This document shows positions 10,048-19,184 of a DNA stretch of 64,000 bases, piece by piece (position 1 is the stretch's first letter; every line of letters begins with the position of its first letter). The translations under genes and the position numbers were made by a program. The stretch is from CAJQQK01 sp965224225 (GTDB lineage Bacteria > Pseudomonadota > Alphaproteobacteria > Rhizobiales > Hyphomicrobiaceae). The notes beneath the pieces are model-generated. The model saw nothing but the letters and a program-made list of their open reading frames with translations. It did not search any database and had not been told where the DNA came from. The stretch is taken from positions 1-64,000 of the forward strand of contig CBDCZF010000001.1 of NCBI GenBank assembly GCA_965224225.1, given 5' to 3'.

Positions 10048-10173
10048 ATCCCGCTCCCATGCGATTATCCGGACAGCGACCGGTTGATCTCAGCCAGACG
10101 CAACTTAGACACCATCGCGCGCCATATAACATCGTTCGTCGCCGCAATCGGCCCCAGTTCATTCGAGGTCTAA

Positions 10174-10872
10174 ATGATTACAGCAACGCAGGTGGGGTAC
10201 CGTCCAATCGATTCCAAGGTCTGGCTTGCGCTCGCGTGTCTGCTTCTCTGTCAAACGATGGTGAGCGCATTTTCCGTCGCGGCGGAGCGTAGCAAATTGC
10301 ACATAGTGGCTTTTGGCGACAGCCTGACGGCCGGCTTCGGCCTGCCGCCAGGCGCTGATTTTGCAAGCCGTCTCGAGGCGGCCCTGAAGGTCAAGGGCCA
10401 CGATATCAGGATCACCAATGCCGGTGTGTCGGGTGACACGACGGCAGGGGGGCTCGCGCGTTTCGACTGGGCGGTGCCCGATGATGCCGATGCCGTTATC
10501 CTGGAACTCGGCGCCAACGATGCGTTACGCGGTCTCGCACCGCGGATCGCGCGCAACAATCTCGATCAAATCCTCGCCAAACTCAAACACCGCAGCCTGC
10601 CCGTCCTGATTGCCGGCATGCACGCGCCGGCAAACTGGGGTGACGATTACGTCAAAGCGTTCAATGCCATCTTCCCCGAACTCGCGAACAAGCACGGCGC
10701 ACTGCTTTATCCCTTCTTCCTCGACGGCGTCATCAAGCGTGCCGACCTTAAGCTCGCTGATGCCCTGCATCCCAATCAGGCGGGTGTCGAGGAGATCGTG
10801 CGGCGCATTCTGCCCGATGTCGAACGGTTGATTGTGCAGGCGAAGTCAAAGGCCGGATCGAGAGCACAGTAG
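10174..10872 (+). CDS. tesA: SGNH-hydrolase arylesterase / lysophospholipase L1 (TesA-like)
   Basis: Probably secreted GDSL/SGNH esterase of 232 residues. It has an N-terminal hydrophobic signal (around WLALACLLLCQTMVSAFSVAA). Block I is AFGDSLTAGFG with the catalytic serine; block II is NAGVSGDTTAGG; block III is LGANDALRG; block V is DALHPNQAG with catalytic Asp and His. These residues form the complete set of the family. The start ATG follows GAGGTCTAA. It is divergent from ybbA-ybbP, the arrangement conserved in many proteobacteria. Expected activity is hydrolysis of acyl esters or thioesters in the periplasm. Confidence 0.93.
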   Translation: MITATQVGYRPIDSKVWLALACLLLCQTMVSAFSVAAERSKLHIVAFGDSLTAGFGLPPGADFASRLEAALKVKGHDIRITNAGVSGDTTAGGLARFDWAVPDDADAVILELGANDALRGLAPRIARNNLDQILAKLKHRSLPVLIAGMHAPANWGDDYVKAFNAIFPELANKHGALLYPFFLDGVIKRADLKLADALHPNQAGVEEIVRRILPDVERLIVQAKSKAGSRAQ

Positions 10873-11010
10873 CACTCGCCCCCGATCTCGTATCACATCG
10901 GGAATATCTCGCCGCCACCCAGGTGATAAGAACTGGCAAACTCCTGTTGGCTTTCCGATAGTTGCCGGCAAATCCGATGACGGGCGAAGCGTAATTCGAA
11001 AGGGCTGACG

Positions 11011-11889
11011 ATGGGCATTTCGATCCGGCAGATCCATCCAATCTTTGTTGCCGAGGTGACGGGCGTCGACCTGACCAAACCGCTGACACCGGATGAGGCA
11101 AGTGCGATCGAAGCGGCGATGGACGAATATGCCGTGCTTGTCCTGCCTGGCCAGGACATCAGCGATGAACAGCAGCAGGCGTTCTCGCGCAATTTCGGCG
11201 AGCTTGAAAACTCGCGCGGCGGCAACATCACCAAAGACAAGGACCGGCGTCTCGACAGCGCGATGAATGATGTCTCGAATCTCGATAAGGACAACCAGCC
11301 GCTCGCGCGTGACAGCAGGCAGCGGCTCTTCAACCTCGGCAATCAGCTCTGGCATTCGGACAGTTCGTTCCGTGCCGTGCCGGCGAAGTATTCGCTGCTG
11401 TCGGCGCGCAAGATCCCGAGCGGCGGCGGCAATACCGAGTTTGCCGACATGCGTGCCGCCTTTGACGACCTCGACGACGCAACGCAGGCGAAGGCCCGGG
11501 ATCTGGTGTGCGAGCATTCGCTGCTTTATTCGCGGGGCTCACTCGGCTTCGAGGCGTCGAACGACGAAAGGGAAATGTTCAAGCCGGTCCGTCAGCAACT
11601 GGTGCGTACGCACCCTGCATCCGGACGCCAGTCGCTTTATCTTTCGAGCCATGCCGGTACGATCGTCGGCTGGCCGATGCCCGAGGCCCGTCTGTTCCTC
11701 AAGGATCTGACGGAGCACGCAACGCAGCCGAAGTATGTCTATGCGCATCAATGGCGTCCGCACGATCTCGTGATGTGGGATAACCGCTGCACGATGCATC
11801 GCGCACGCAGCTTCGATGAGCGCGAGGTGCGCGACATGCGGCGAACGACCGTTGCGGGCAGCGAAATGACGGCGCAACAGGCAGCATGA
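11011..11889 (+). CDS. TauD/TfdA-family 2-oxoglutarate-dependent dioxygenase
   Basis: Non-haem iron oxygenase of 292 residues. The iron ligands are His115 and Asp117 in LWHSDSS, and the distal His near 263 in NRCTMHRA. The 2-oxoglutarate-binding arginine follows in DMRRTTV. The N-terminus (FVAEVTGVDLTKPLT) is the usual TfdA beginning. Such enzymes cleave aryloxyalkanoates, taurine-like sulfonates or carnitine-type substrates; the sequence alone does not decide. The start is preceded by AAAGGGCTG. It is monocistronic, followed by an inverted-repeat element. Confidence 0.88.
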   Translation: MGISIRQIHPIFVAEVTGVDLTKPLTPDEASAIEAAMDEYAVLVLPGQDISDEQQQAFSRNFGELENSRGGNITKDKDRRLDSAMNDVSNLDKDNQPLARDSRQRLFNLGNQLWHSDSSFRAVPAKYSLLSARKIPSGGGNTEFADMRAAFDDLDDATQAKARDLVCEHSLLYSRGSLGFEASNDEREMFKPVRQQLVRTHPASGRQSLYLSSHAGTIVGWPMPEARLFLKDLTEHATQPKYVYAHQWRPHDLVMWDNRCTMHRARSFDEREVRDMRRTTVAGSEMTAQQAA

Positions 11890-12079
11890 TCCGGTGCCCG
11901 CCCGCGGCAGTGAACTCACCGCTTTCAAATCGCATGGCGCGCGCTCGGGAAGTTCAAGGGCAAGATCTGACGGGGCGTTGGTGCGGAGATGTCCGGCCTT
12001 GCCGGCATTGGGTCTGCGAGGGCCGAATTGGCCCAGCCGTGGTGTGCCGTCTTGCACGCTTTGTGCTTCTCGCCCCGCC

Positions 12080-12237
12080 CTATGCCCCTCACCCTAACCC
12101 TCTCCCCGCACGCGCCGAAGTGGCGCTACGGGGAGAGGGAATCCGGTCGTGCCTTGTGGCACCACGCTGAGCGACGCGACGGGCCAAGTTCCCTCTCCCC
12201 GTACTTCACGGGGAGAGGGTTAGGGTGAGGGGCATAG
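12080..12237. mobile_element. CTAG-type inverted-repeat element, copy B
   Basis: Core at 12084-12233 begins CCCCTCACCCTAACCCTCTC and ends with the reverse complement. The outermost bases CTATGCCCC and GGGGCATAG also pair. Internal hairpins are as in copies A and C. The right flank shares GAGCGG.TGCAA with copies A and D. It fills most of the 388-base gap between convergent genes. The rest of that gap (11890-12079) shows no gene. Confidence 0.85.
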
Positions 12238-12277
12238 AGCGGCTGCAACGAACCTCGGCCGGGCAGTCGTCACCGCC

Positions 12278-13462
12278 TCAAGCCGCGCCGTCGCGCATAA
12301 CCCGCAATGCCTGGCCGAGGTCGGCGATCAGGTCGGCGGGGTCTTCGAGACCGATATGCAGGCGGGCAAGCGCGCCGCCGGACCACCCGGCAACGCGGCC
12401 GTAGACCATCACCAGGCTTTCATAGCCGCCCCATGAGGCGCCGAGGCCGAACAGGCGCAAGGCATCGGCGAAGCGGTTGGCATCGTCTTGCGAGAACCGC
12501 TCGGCGAACTCGACCGACAGCAGGCCGTTGGCGCCCGTGAAATCGCGCTGCCACAGCGCATGCCCCGGATCGCTTGCGAGGCCGGGATAGAGCACGCGGT
12601 TTATCTCTGGCTGTGCCTCCAGCCAGGCGATCACCTCGCGGGCATGGGCCTGGTGCATGGCCAGGCGGGCGGCCGCCGTGCGCAAGCCCCTGAGCGCCAG
12701 ATAGGCGTCCTCGGGGCTGACCGTCTGGCCGAGCATGCAGGCGTCCTTGTAAAGCTGGTCGGCGCAGCGCTCGTTGGCGACGACGGCTCCCATCATCAGG
12801 TCCGAATGGCCGCCGATGTATTTGGTGACCGCGATCACCGAGATATCGGCGCCCAGCGTCAGCGGCCGATAAAGGCCCGGTGCCCCCCAGGTATTGTCGA
12901 CGACGAGCAGTGTATCGCGACCCCGAAGCAGCCCTGCAATGGCCGGCACGTCCTGGATGTCGTAGATGATCGATCCGGGATTATCGATGTAGACCATCCG
13001 TGTTTCGGGCCTGAGCCTCGTCGCCACGGCTTCATGGCCGCCGCTGTAGAACTCGCAGCTGATCCCGCGCTGCGGCAGATAGTCGGTAGCAAGCGCGCGG
13101 GCAGGGCCATAGACCGTCTCGCCGAGCAGGACATGATCGCCCGGACGCAGGATCGACAGGAACGGGTGGGCGACGGCTGCAAGACCGGTCGAAAACAGCA
13201 TCGTCTTGGCACCGCCTTCGACCTCGCTGATCGCTGCTTCGGCGGCAAAGCAGGTCGGCGTGCCACGGGAGCCGTAACGGAAAATCGCCTCGCCTTCATC
13301 CGAGCGCCGGCGAACCTCGCGCATCGTATCGACATCACGGTAGAGCGCCGTCGAGGCCCTGACGATCGGCGGATTGACAGATGTCGTGAGGCCCAGATCA
13401 TGATCGCGTGCCATGTGCACCAGTCGCGTGTTGGGCTTTTCCCCCGCCTTGCCGTCCGTCAT
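12278..13462 (-). CDS. metC: Cystathionine beta-lyase
   Basis: PLP-dependent Cys/Met metabolism enzyme of 394 residues, expected to cleave cystathionine to homocysteine, pyruvate and ammonia in methionine synthesis. The cofactor lysine is Lys214 in VIAVTKYIGGHSD. Upstream are the family motifs FRYGSRGTPT, the substrate/cofactor tyrosine region GETVYGPAR and VVDNTWGAPGLYRP with the PLP-binding aspartate. C-terminal SWGGYESLVM is typical of bacterial MetC rather than cystathionine gamma-synthase. No methionine-type riboswitch was recognised in the 175-base gap shared with the divergent malic enzyme gene. Confidence 0.9.
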   Translation of the reverse strand: MTDGKAGEKPNTRLVHMARDHDLGLTTSVNPPIVRASTALYRDVDTMREVRRRSDEGEAIFRYGSRGTPTCFAAEAAISEVEGGAKTMLFSTGLAAVAHPFLSILRPGDHVLLGETVYGPARALATDYLPQRGISCEFYSGGHEAVATRLRPETRMVYIDNPGSIIYDIQDVPAIAGLLRGRDTLLVVDNTWGAPGLYRPLTLGADISVIAVTKYIGGHSDLMMGAVVANERCADQLYKDACMLGQTVSPEDAYLALRGLRTAAARLAMHQAHAREVIAWLEAQPEINRVLYPGLASDPGHALWQRDFTGANGLLSVEFAERFSQDDANRFADALRLFGLGASWGGYESLVMVYGRVAGWSGGALARLHIGLEDPADLIADLGQALRVMRDGAA

Positions 13463-13637
13463 GTGAAAACTGCCTTTCCCGTCAAAGAGCCGCCCGCCGG
13501 AGTGCGAACACCGTGCTCTCTCAGCTGTGAACTTCCGTTAGCTTACCCGATAAAGAGTGTGCTACCTCGGTGTGACACGATCGCAACGGACCGCATCGCC
13601 CCCGCGATGGCCCGCACAATAAAAAGGGACCTCTTAT

Positions 13638-15941
13638 ATGGCCGATTTTGATCTGCGTCGCTCGGCACTTGCCTATCACGAGATGGACCCGCCGGGCAAA
13701 ATCGCCATACAGCCAACCAAGCCAGTTGCCAACCAGAATGACTTGTCGCTCGCCTATTCACCGGGCGTTGCACATGCCTGCCTGGCAATCGCCGAGGACG
13801 AGGCGCAGGCGCCGAAGCTCACGGCGCGCGGCAATCTAGTCGGCGTCGTGACCAACGGCACGGCGGTACTCGGCCTCGGCAACATCGGGCCTCTGGCCGC
13901 CAAGCCCGTGATGGAGGGCAAGGGCGTCCTGTTCAAGAAGTTCGCCGGCATAGACTGCTTCGACATCGAGGTCTCCGCGACCGATGTCGACACTTTCGTC
14001 AACGCCGTCGCCTGCCTCGAACCGACCTTCGGCGGCATCAACCTGGAAGACATCAAGGCACCGGAATGCTTCGAGATCGAGCGCCAGCTCAAGGAGAAGA
14101 TGGCGATCCCGGTTTTCCATGACGACCAGCACGGCACCGCGATCGTGGTCGCCGCCGGCATCCTGAACGGCCTCAAGGTGGTCGATAAGAAGCTGGAGGA
14201 CGTGAGCCTGGTCTGCTCCGGCGCCGGGGCTGCAGCACTCGCCTGCCTCAACCTCCTCAAAGGCCTCGGGCTCAGACCTGAAAAGACCTTCGTGTGCGAT
14301 ATCGAAGGCGTCGTCTATAAGGGCCGCAAGGTCCTGATGGACCCCTACAAGGAGCCGTTCGCCCGCGAAACCGATAAGCGCACCCTTGCCGAAGTGATCG
14401 AGGGCGCCGACGTGTTTCTCGGCCTTTCAGCCGGTGGCGTTCTGAAGGCGGATATGGTGCGCCGGATGGCAGCAAAACCGCTGATCTTCGCGCTTGCCAA
14501 TCCGACGCCCGAAATCATGCCGGAAGAGGTCAAGGCGGTACGCGACGATGCGGTCATGGCCTCGGGCCGTACCGACTATCCGAACCAGATCAACAACGTG
14601 CTGTGCTTCCCCTTCATCTTCCGCGGTGCGCTCGACGTCGGCGCAACGCAGGTCAACGAGGAGATGAAGCGGGCTGCGGTGCTGGCGCTCGCCTCGATCG
14701 CCGAAGACGAGGCCTCCGACATCGTGCTTGCCGCCTACGGCGCCGACAGCCTCAACTTCGGGCCGGACTATATTATCCCGAAGCCGTTCGACCCGCGTCT
14801 GATCACGGAGATCGCGCCGGCTGTTGCCAAGGCGGCGATGGAAACCGGCGTCGCCACCCGGCCGATCGAGGATTTCAGCGCCTATCGCGAAAAACTTCTC
14901 GGCTTTATCTATCAGTCCGGCTTTGTCATGAAGCCGATCTTCGACCTCGCCCGGCGCTCACACCTCCAGTCACCCAAGCGTCTGGTGTTTGCGGAAGGCG
15001 AGCACCCTTATGTGCTGCAAGCCGCCCAACAGGTCATCAACGAAGGCATCGCTCGACCCATCCTGGTCGGCAATCGCGACAACATCAACCATTCGATCAG
15101 GCATCTTGGTCTGAGAATGCGGGTCGGACGCGATGTTGACGTTTGCGACCAATCCGACGATCCAAGGTTCGAGGCGTTCACGCAGGAGTACCTCGAACTC
15201 ACCCAGCGCCGCGGCGTCACGCCATCCCATGCGCTGCGCGTGATCCGGGCAGGCGCAACCGTGGTCGCCGGCCTGCTGCTCAGACGTGGCGATGCCGACG
15301 CCATGATTTGCGGCGCCGTCGGGCGTTTCCAAACGCAACTGCGCCATGTCGGACAGGTCATCGGCAGACGCTCCGGCGTTCGAACGTTCGCCTGCCTTTC
15401 CGGACTCATTCTGCCAACCGGTCCGTTGTTCATCGCCGATACCCACGTGAGCTATGACCCCGACCCCGAGGCGATGGCGGAGATCACCTGCATGGCGGCA
15501 GAGAAAGTGCGCTCCTTCGGTATCACGCCGAAAGTGGCGCTGCTGTCGCATTCGAATTTCGGCACCAGCGACTATCCCTCCGCCCATAAGGTTCGTCACG
15601 TGCTCGAGATCGTCCGGGATTGGGAGCCGGATCTCGAAATCGAAGGCGAGATGCATTCCGATGCCGCAATATCGACGTTCGTGCGTGACAACATCTTTCC
15701 CAACTCGCGCCTCGAGGGGCCGGCAAACCTGCTGATCATGCCGACGCTCGATGCCGCCAACATCGCCTACAATCTGGTGCGCACGGTTACGAAGAGTGTC
15801 ACGATCGGACCGATGCTGCTCGGTGCCGACCGCCCGGCTCACATCGTGACCAATTCTGCGACGGTACGCACGCTGCTCAACATGGCAGCCATCGCGATCA
15901 CCGATTCGATCAGCGAGGAATACGAAATGGCGGCCGAGTGA
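13638..15941 (+). CDS. maeB: NADP-dependent malic enzyme with phosphotransacetylase-like domain
   Basis: Oxidative decarboxylation of malate to pyruvate. The 767-residue protein has the fused MaeB layout: malic-enzyme domains at roughly residues 10-420 (SLAYSPGVA; FHDDQHGTAIVVAAGILN; the nucleotide-binding SGAGAAALACLNLL) and a C-terminal phosphotransacetylase-like domain from about 430 (KRLVFAEGEHPYVLQAAQ; ALLSHSNFGTSDYPSAHKV; GPMLLGADRPAHI). The C-terminal domain is usually considered regulatory, with acetyl-CoA as effector. Its start is preceded by AAGGGACCTC. The stop overlaps the GTG of the next gene. Confidence 0.95.
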   Translation: MADFDLRRSALAYHEMDPPGKIAIQPTKPVANQNDLSLAYSPGVAHACLAIAEDEAQAPKLTARGNLVGVVTNGTAVLGLGNIGPLAAKPVMEGKGVLFKKFAGIDCFDIEVSATDVDTFVNAVACLEPTFGGINLEDIKAPECFEIERQLKEKMAIPVFHDDQHGTAIVVAAGILNGLKVVDKKLEDVSLVCSGAGAAALACLNLLKGLGLRPEKTFVCDIEGVVYKGRKVLMDPYKEPFARETDKRTLAEVIEGADVFLGLSAGGVLKADMVRRMAAKPLIFALANPTPEIMPEEVKAVRDDAVMASGRTDYPNQINNVLCFPFIFRGALDVGATQVNEEMKRAAVLALASIAEDEASDIVLAAYGADSLNFGPDYIIPKPFDPRLITEIAPAVAKAAMETGVATRPIEDFSAYREKLLGFIYQSGFVMKPIFDLARRSHLQSPKRLVFAEGEHPYVLQAAQQVINEGIARPILVGNRDNINHSIRHLGLRMRVGRDVDVCDQSDDPRFEAFTQEYLELTQRRGVTPSHALRVIRAGATVVAGLLLRRGDADAMICGAVGRFQTQLRHVGQVIGRRSGVRTFACLSGLILPTGPLFIADTHVSYDPDPEAMAEITCMAAEKVRSFGITPKVALLSHSNFGTSDYPSAHKVRHVLEIVRDWEPDLEIEGEMHSDAAISTFVRDNIFPNSRLEGPANLLIMPTLDAANIAYNLVRTVTKSVTIGPMLLGADRPAHIVTNSATVRTLLNMAAIAITDSISEEYEMAAE

Positions 15942-17053
15942 GACGGCGAAGCGCGAGCCGCCTACGGCATCACGCAGGTGCCCAGGTCATGGCAGCGGTT
16001 TGCGCCGGTGTACTATCGACCGCTGCTGCCTCGGCGACCGAGCGGGCGAACGACACCAGGCCGGCCGCCGATTGTGCTTCGGATTTCCATGCCCGCCTCA
16101 ACCGGGACGTGCTCTCCAAAGCGAAGGCAACCCTCGAAATCGCCGATGAATTGCGCGAACCGATCAAATCACTCCCCGGACACTGGCTGTTCTGGAAGGG
16201 CGGACGCGTCATGGCGCGCACGGCGCAGCAACGCCGCCTGCTTGCAAACCCACATTTCCTCCAGCGCGCAGGGCGGATGTGTGCCCGTGCCGTCCTGATC
16301 CGGGGCGGGCGGGTGCGCTGCATGAAATGGCAGACGATCCCGAAAGACTACGTTGCGCCGAAACCGGTTTTGGCCACAGTTGATCCCGCATCGCCGGAAA
16401 TTTCGGAAGCGGAATACGACATTGCCGCCAGCCTGACGCCCCGCGTCCTGAGCCGCGCTGCCCTGGACGAGTTGTCGTTTGGCAGCGCCTTTTACCATAT
16501 GGCCAAACGCACGTCGGATGAACTGATCCGTTATGCCTCCCAGCCGCTGCGCCCGGCACTGTGCAGTGGTGCAACGGAGATGATCAGCTTCTACCGGCGC
16601 CAGCTTATCCCCTTATCGTCGCTGGCCCGGAACGCAGCAGACCTTGCTCGGCAGGCGCACAAGGCTGCACGTTCGACGGCAAAATTCGCCCTGACGCGCC
16701 TCACCGCCGGTGACGGCCGGATAGTGATGGAAACCGGCGATGAACAAGATCTGCGCAACCTGCTGCGCCAACTGATCTCACAGGTACTCGGTGAATCCGA
16801 GCACAAGCGTCTCGATCAATCGTCGACACTGCTCGAGTATCTCGAAGGATTGGCCGAAATGCTCGACGACAAGCGCTTGGCGGCTTTCGCAAAGGGTTCC
16901 CGCACTGCGCTGCTCAAGGCCTTGCGTAATAGCGAATTCGCCGGCTATGCAGAACTGAACCACGAGCGCATCGACCGACTGGACAGTGGCTTTCGGCAAG
17001 CGCTTGCAGCAATCGGAACCTCACACGCAACCGCATGCACATGCCGTCAATGA
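15938..17053 (+). CDS. Secreted protein of unknown function, coupled to malic enzyme
   Basis: A 371-residue protein if it begins at the GTG at 15938, which overlaps the malic enzyme stop as GTGA. An ATG at 15989 would start directly at a signal peptide (MAAVCAGVLSTAAASA), and either start is possible. The mature part has four or more cysteines (DCASDFHARLN, RMCARAVLIRGG, RCMKWQTIP, ALCSGATEM), mostly in the first half, and a helical Lys/Arg-rich C-terminal half with LEYLEGLAEMLDDKRL. A short Cys-rich tail ends TCRQ. No family was recognised. The overlap suggests co-translation with malic enzyme, although a periplasmic protein has no obvious link to it. Confidence 0.6.
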   Translation: MRRRSASRLRHHAGAQVMAAVCAGVLSTAAASATERANDTRPAADCASDFHARLNRDVLSKAKATLEIADELREPIKSLPGHWLFWKGGRVMARTAQQRRLLANPHFLQRAGRMCARAVLIRGGRVRCMKWQTIPKDYVAPKPVLATVDPASPEISEAEYDIAASLTPRVLSRAALDELSFGSAFYHMAKRTSDELIRYASQPLRPALCSGATEMISFYRRQLIPLSSLARNAADLARQAHKAARSTAKFALTRLTAGDGRIVMETGDEQDLRNLLRQLISQVLGESEHKRLDQSSTLLEYLEGLAEMLDDKRLAAFAKGSRTALLKALRNSEFAGYAELNHERIDRLDSGFRQALAAIGTSHATACTCRQ

Positions 17054-17923
17054 GCATTCTTGAGCCATCGACCTTGGCTACCATCAAGATAACGGATAAG
17101 TCTGAGCATCGATGCCGGCACTCTATTTTTGGCCGTAGCCGACAATATGATTGATCTTTGCTCATCACACCGCAATCTCAACGCTTAATAAAAATGAAAC
17201 ACTTTGTTTAACCAGCAGTTGTTGGACATAACGTCGCTTGTTGTTTGGTTGCAACTTCAGGCTTTTGCTCGCAAAGCATACAAAACCACTTGAGGTGCAA
17301 AGGCTTCGTCTTGACGCTGTTGATCTTCATGCTGCTTTAAACATGCGGAATTGAACCGTCCCTCCCTCTGTTCGGCCGCGAGGGTTGTTGCATGACATGG
17401 CCGCACACGAAACGATATCAGGCCACGCGTTCAACAATTGGGTTCGTCGCCTCCAGGCGCCGGCAGCCTTTGGCCGGCGCTGCAAATCTTGCGTTACCCG
17501 GACATCTGCCCTTAAGATGCAGAAAATCTAGGGTTTCGTCGTCCTCGAGAGGGCATGTTGAAGGACGAACTGCGGCACGAACAACTGCCGTTTCTTCATC
17601 TTTCAAATGCAATCCCAGCAGGCACAACCACATATCAAAACGCCTCAATCTTCAACCGGACGCACTTACGTGCCCATGCAATCCAGAGCAAAGATCGTTA
17701 TGCCGTCGGCAGGAATGGCAATCTCGCGGCAGTTGCGTATTGCAGGTGAGCGGACGTCCTTCGAGAAAACAGCAATTTAGTGCACGGATTAGAATTTTGT
17801 TAAATTCATCTGTGGACTGCGCCCCGGTTGCAAAACAAAAGTGGTATAAAGTCTGATGCCAATTGTATTGCATTGCATCGCACGGGCGGCTGGTGTCCCG
17901 TGAGTCAATCCAAGCGAGCAGAA
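17054..17923. other. Long intergenic region without a recognised gene
   Basis: About 870 bases of lower GC content than the neighbouring genes. It contains the perfect hairpin GCGCCGG/CCGGCGC around 17457-17480. Open frames crossing it (for example 17392-17856) have no start context or family resemblance and look random. It ends in the promoter and leader of the GntR gene. No tRNA cloverleaf or riboswitch pattern was seen. Confidence 0.4.
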
Positions 17924-18751
17924 ATGGATTCCACGATTGATAGTCGCAGCCGCGCGATGGCTGCAAATACGAGCGAGGAAGGCAGCCTGGTATCGACGCC
18001 GCGTGAAGAATTGCTGTTGTCGGCAAGGGAGTTCGAGCGCAAGCCGGGCGAGCCGATCTGGCTGCAGATCGCGCGCTCGATCGAAGACCAGATCATCGCC
18101 GGCAACCTGCCGTCCGGAACGCGCCTGCCGACCGAAACGCAGTTGGCCAGCGGCTTCAAGGTCAATCGCCATACGCTGCGCCGCGCACTGCGCGACCTGG
18201 TCCGCAAAGGCCTGATCTCGGCAACGCCGCGTCGCGGTACGATCGTGTCGCGAAAGCGAATCCCCTTTCCGATCGACCGCCATCGCTCGTTTCAAGACAT
18301 CATCTCGTCGGCCGGCCGTGATCCCGGCGCCAAGGTACTCAATCACTCGATCGGTCTGGCACCCAAAGACATGGCCAACTGGCTTGGCATTGCCGAACGT
18401 TCGAAGGTAGTTGATCTGCAGTATCTGCGCGTTGCCAACGAAATTCCGGTCTGCATGGCGAGTTCTTGGCTGCCTGCCGACCGCTTCGAGAAGATCGGCG
18501 AACTGTTCGAACGCCTCGGCTGCCTGGAGCAGGCACTGGCGAAGCTCGGTGTAGCACATTACTCACTGCACCAGACACGCATAACCAGCCGGCCTTCCAA
18601 CCCGGAAGAACAAGAACTGCTCGAGGTCTCCAAGGGTTCGACGCTACTGGTTGTCGATTCGCTGTTCGTGGACGATGCCAACGAACCAATCCTTGCCAGC
18701 CACAACCGCTTTGCCGCCGACCGTATCGAACTCGTTGTCGCCTCGGACTAG
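17924..18751 (+). CDS. GntR-family transcriptional regulator (HutC/PhnF group, UTRA domain)
   Basis: Cytosolic repressor-type DNA-binding protein of about 275 residues. A winged helix-turn-helix is clear (PIWLQIARSIEDQIIAG, LPTETQLASGFKVNRHTLRR, ALRDLVRKGLISATPRRGTIV). It is followed by a C-terminal ligand-binding UTRA domain with the signature LLVVDSLFVDDANEPILASHNRF. PhnF-type members respond to phosphonate or sugar-phosphate-like ligands; no such genes are adjacent. The start is uncertain: an ATG at 17924, a GTG at 17900 and an ATG at 17828 are all in frame. It lies upstream of the GH9 and ExoF-like genes in the same direction, and its control over them is only a possibility. Confidence 0.85.
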   Translation: MDSTIDSRSRAMAANTSEEGSLVSTPREELLLSAREFERKPGEPIWLQIARSIEDQIIAGNLPSGTRLPTETQLASGFKVNRHTLRRALRDLVRKGLISATPRRGTIVSRKRIPFPIDRHRSFQDIISSAGRDPGAKVLNHSIGLAPKDMANWLGIAERSKVVDLQYLRVANEIPVCMASSWLPADRFEKIGELFERLGCLEQALAKLGVAHYSLHQTRITSRPSNPEEQELLEVSKGSTLLVVDSLFVDDANEPILASHNRFAADRIELVVASD

Positions 18752-19184
18752 GCGGTGGGGCGAATATCAAGTTGGCCAGCCAACCGGCTTCCGGCTTGTC
18801 CGGACCCGGCGATCGTGGCTACCAGCGGCACGAGCCCGCAAGCCCCCGAACACACCATGAAACTTTACCCTCTTGAAGGGATCCCCCTGGCGCGCCCGGC
18901 AGGATTGCTGCAATGGTTGGGGCTCGTACCCGGTACCGCAAGGCTGAGTGTATAATACCCGCCGCATTTCACGCGTACTCTAGAGCGGAGCGATTACTGA
19001 GCCTGATCGGCAACGCCTTGGTACGTATTATGAACTAGCGGCGTGACAAGCAGGTCTTGGTAAACGTAGACGTGTCTCGCATTTTGCTGAAGGCAGGGTG
19101 AGTTGGCAGCAGCCGGCGCCTGCCGATTAATTGCCTGGTATCATTGATGTCGGGCTGGTGATTGAAAAAAGGCTGCGTCTTGAC
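18752..19184. other. Intergenic region upstream of the GH9 gene
   Basis: A 430-base gap with no supported gene. Open frames in it are short and change frame. It presumably holds the promoter of the GH9-ExoF pair, but no convincing promoter hexamers or operator palindrome were identified. Confidence 0.3.

Noticed and set aside
13463..13637. SAM riboswitch upstream of metC
   Set aside because: No SAM-II-like conserved core was found in the gap.
17392..17856. 154-residue open frame in the 17-18 kb gap
   Set aside because: Low-complexity, Arg/Ser-rich translation without start context, overlapping other open frames on both strands.
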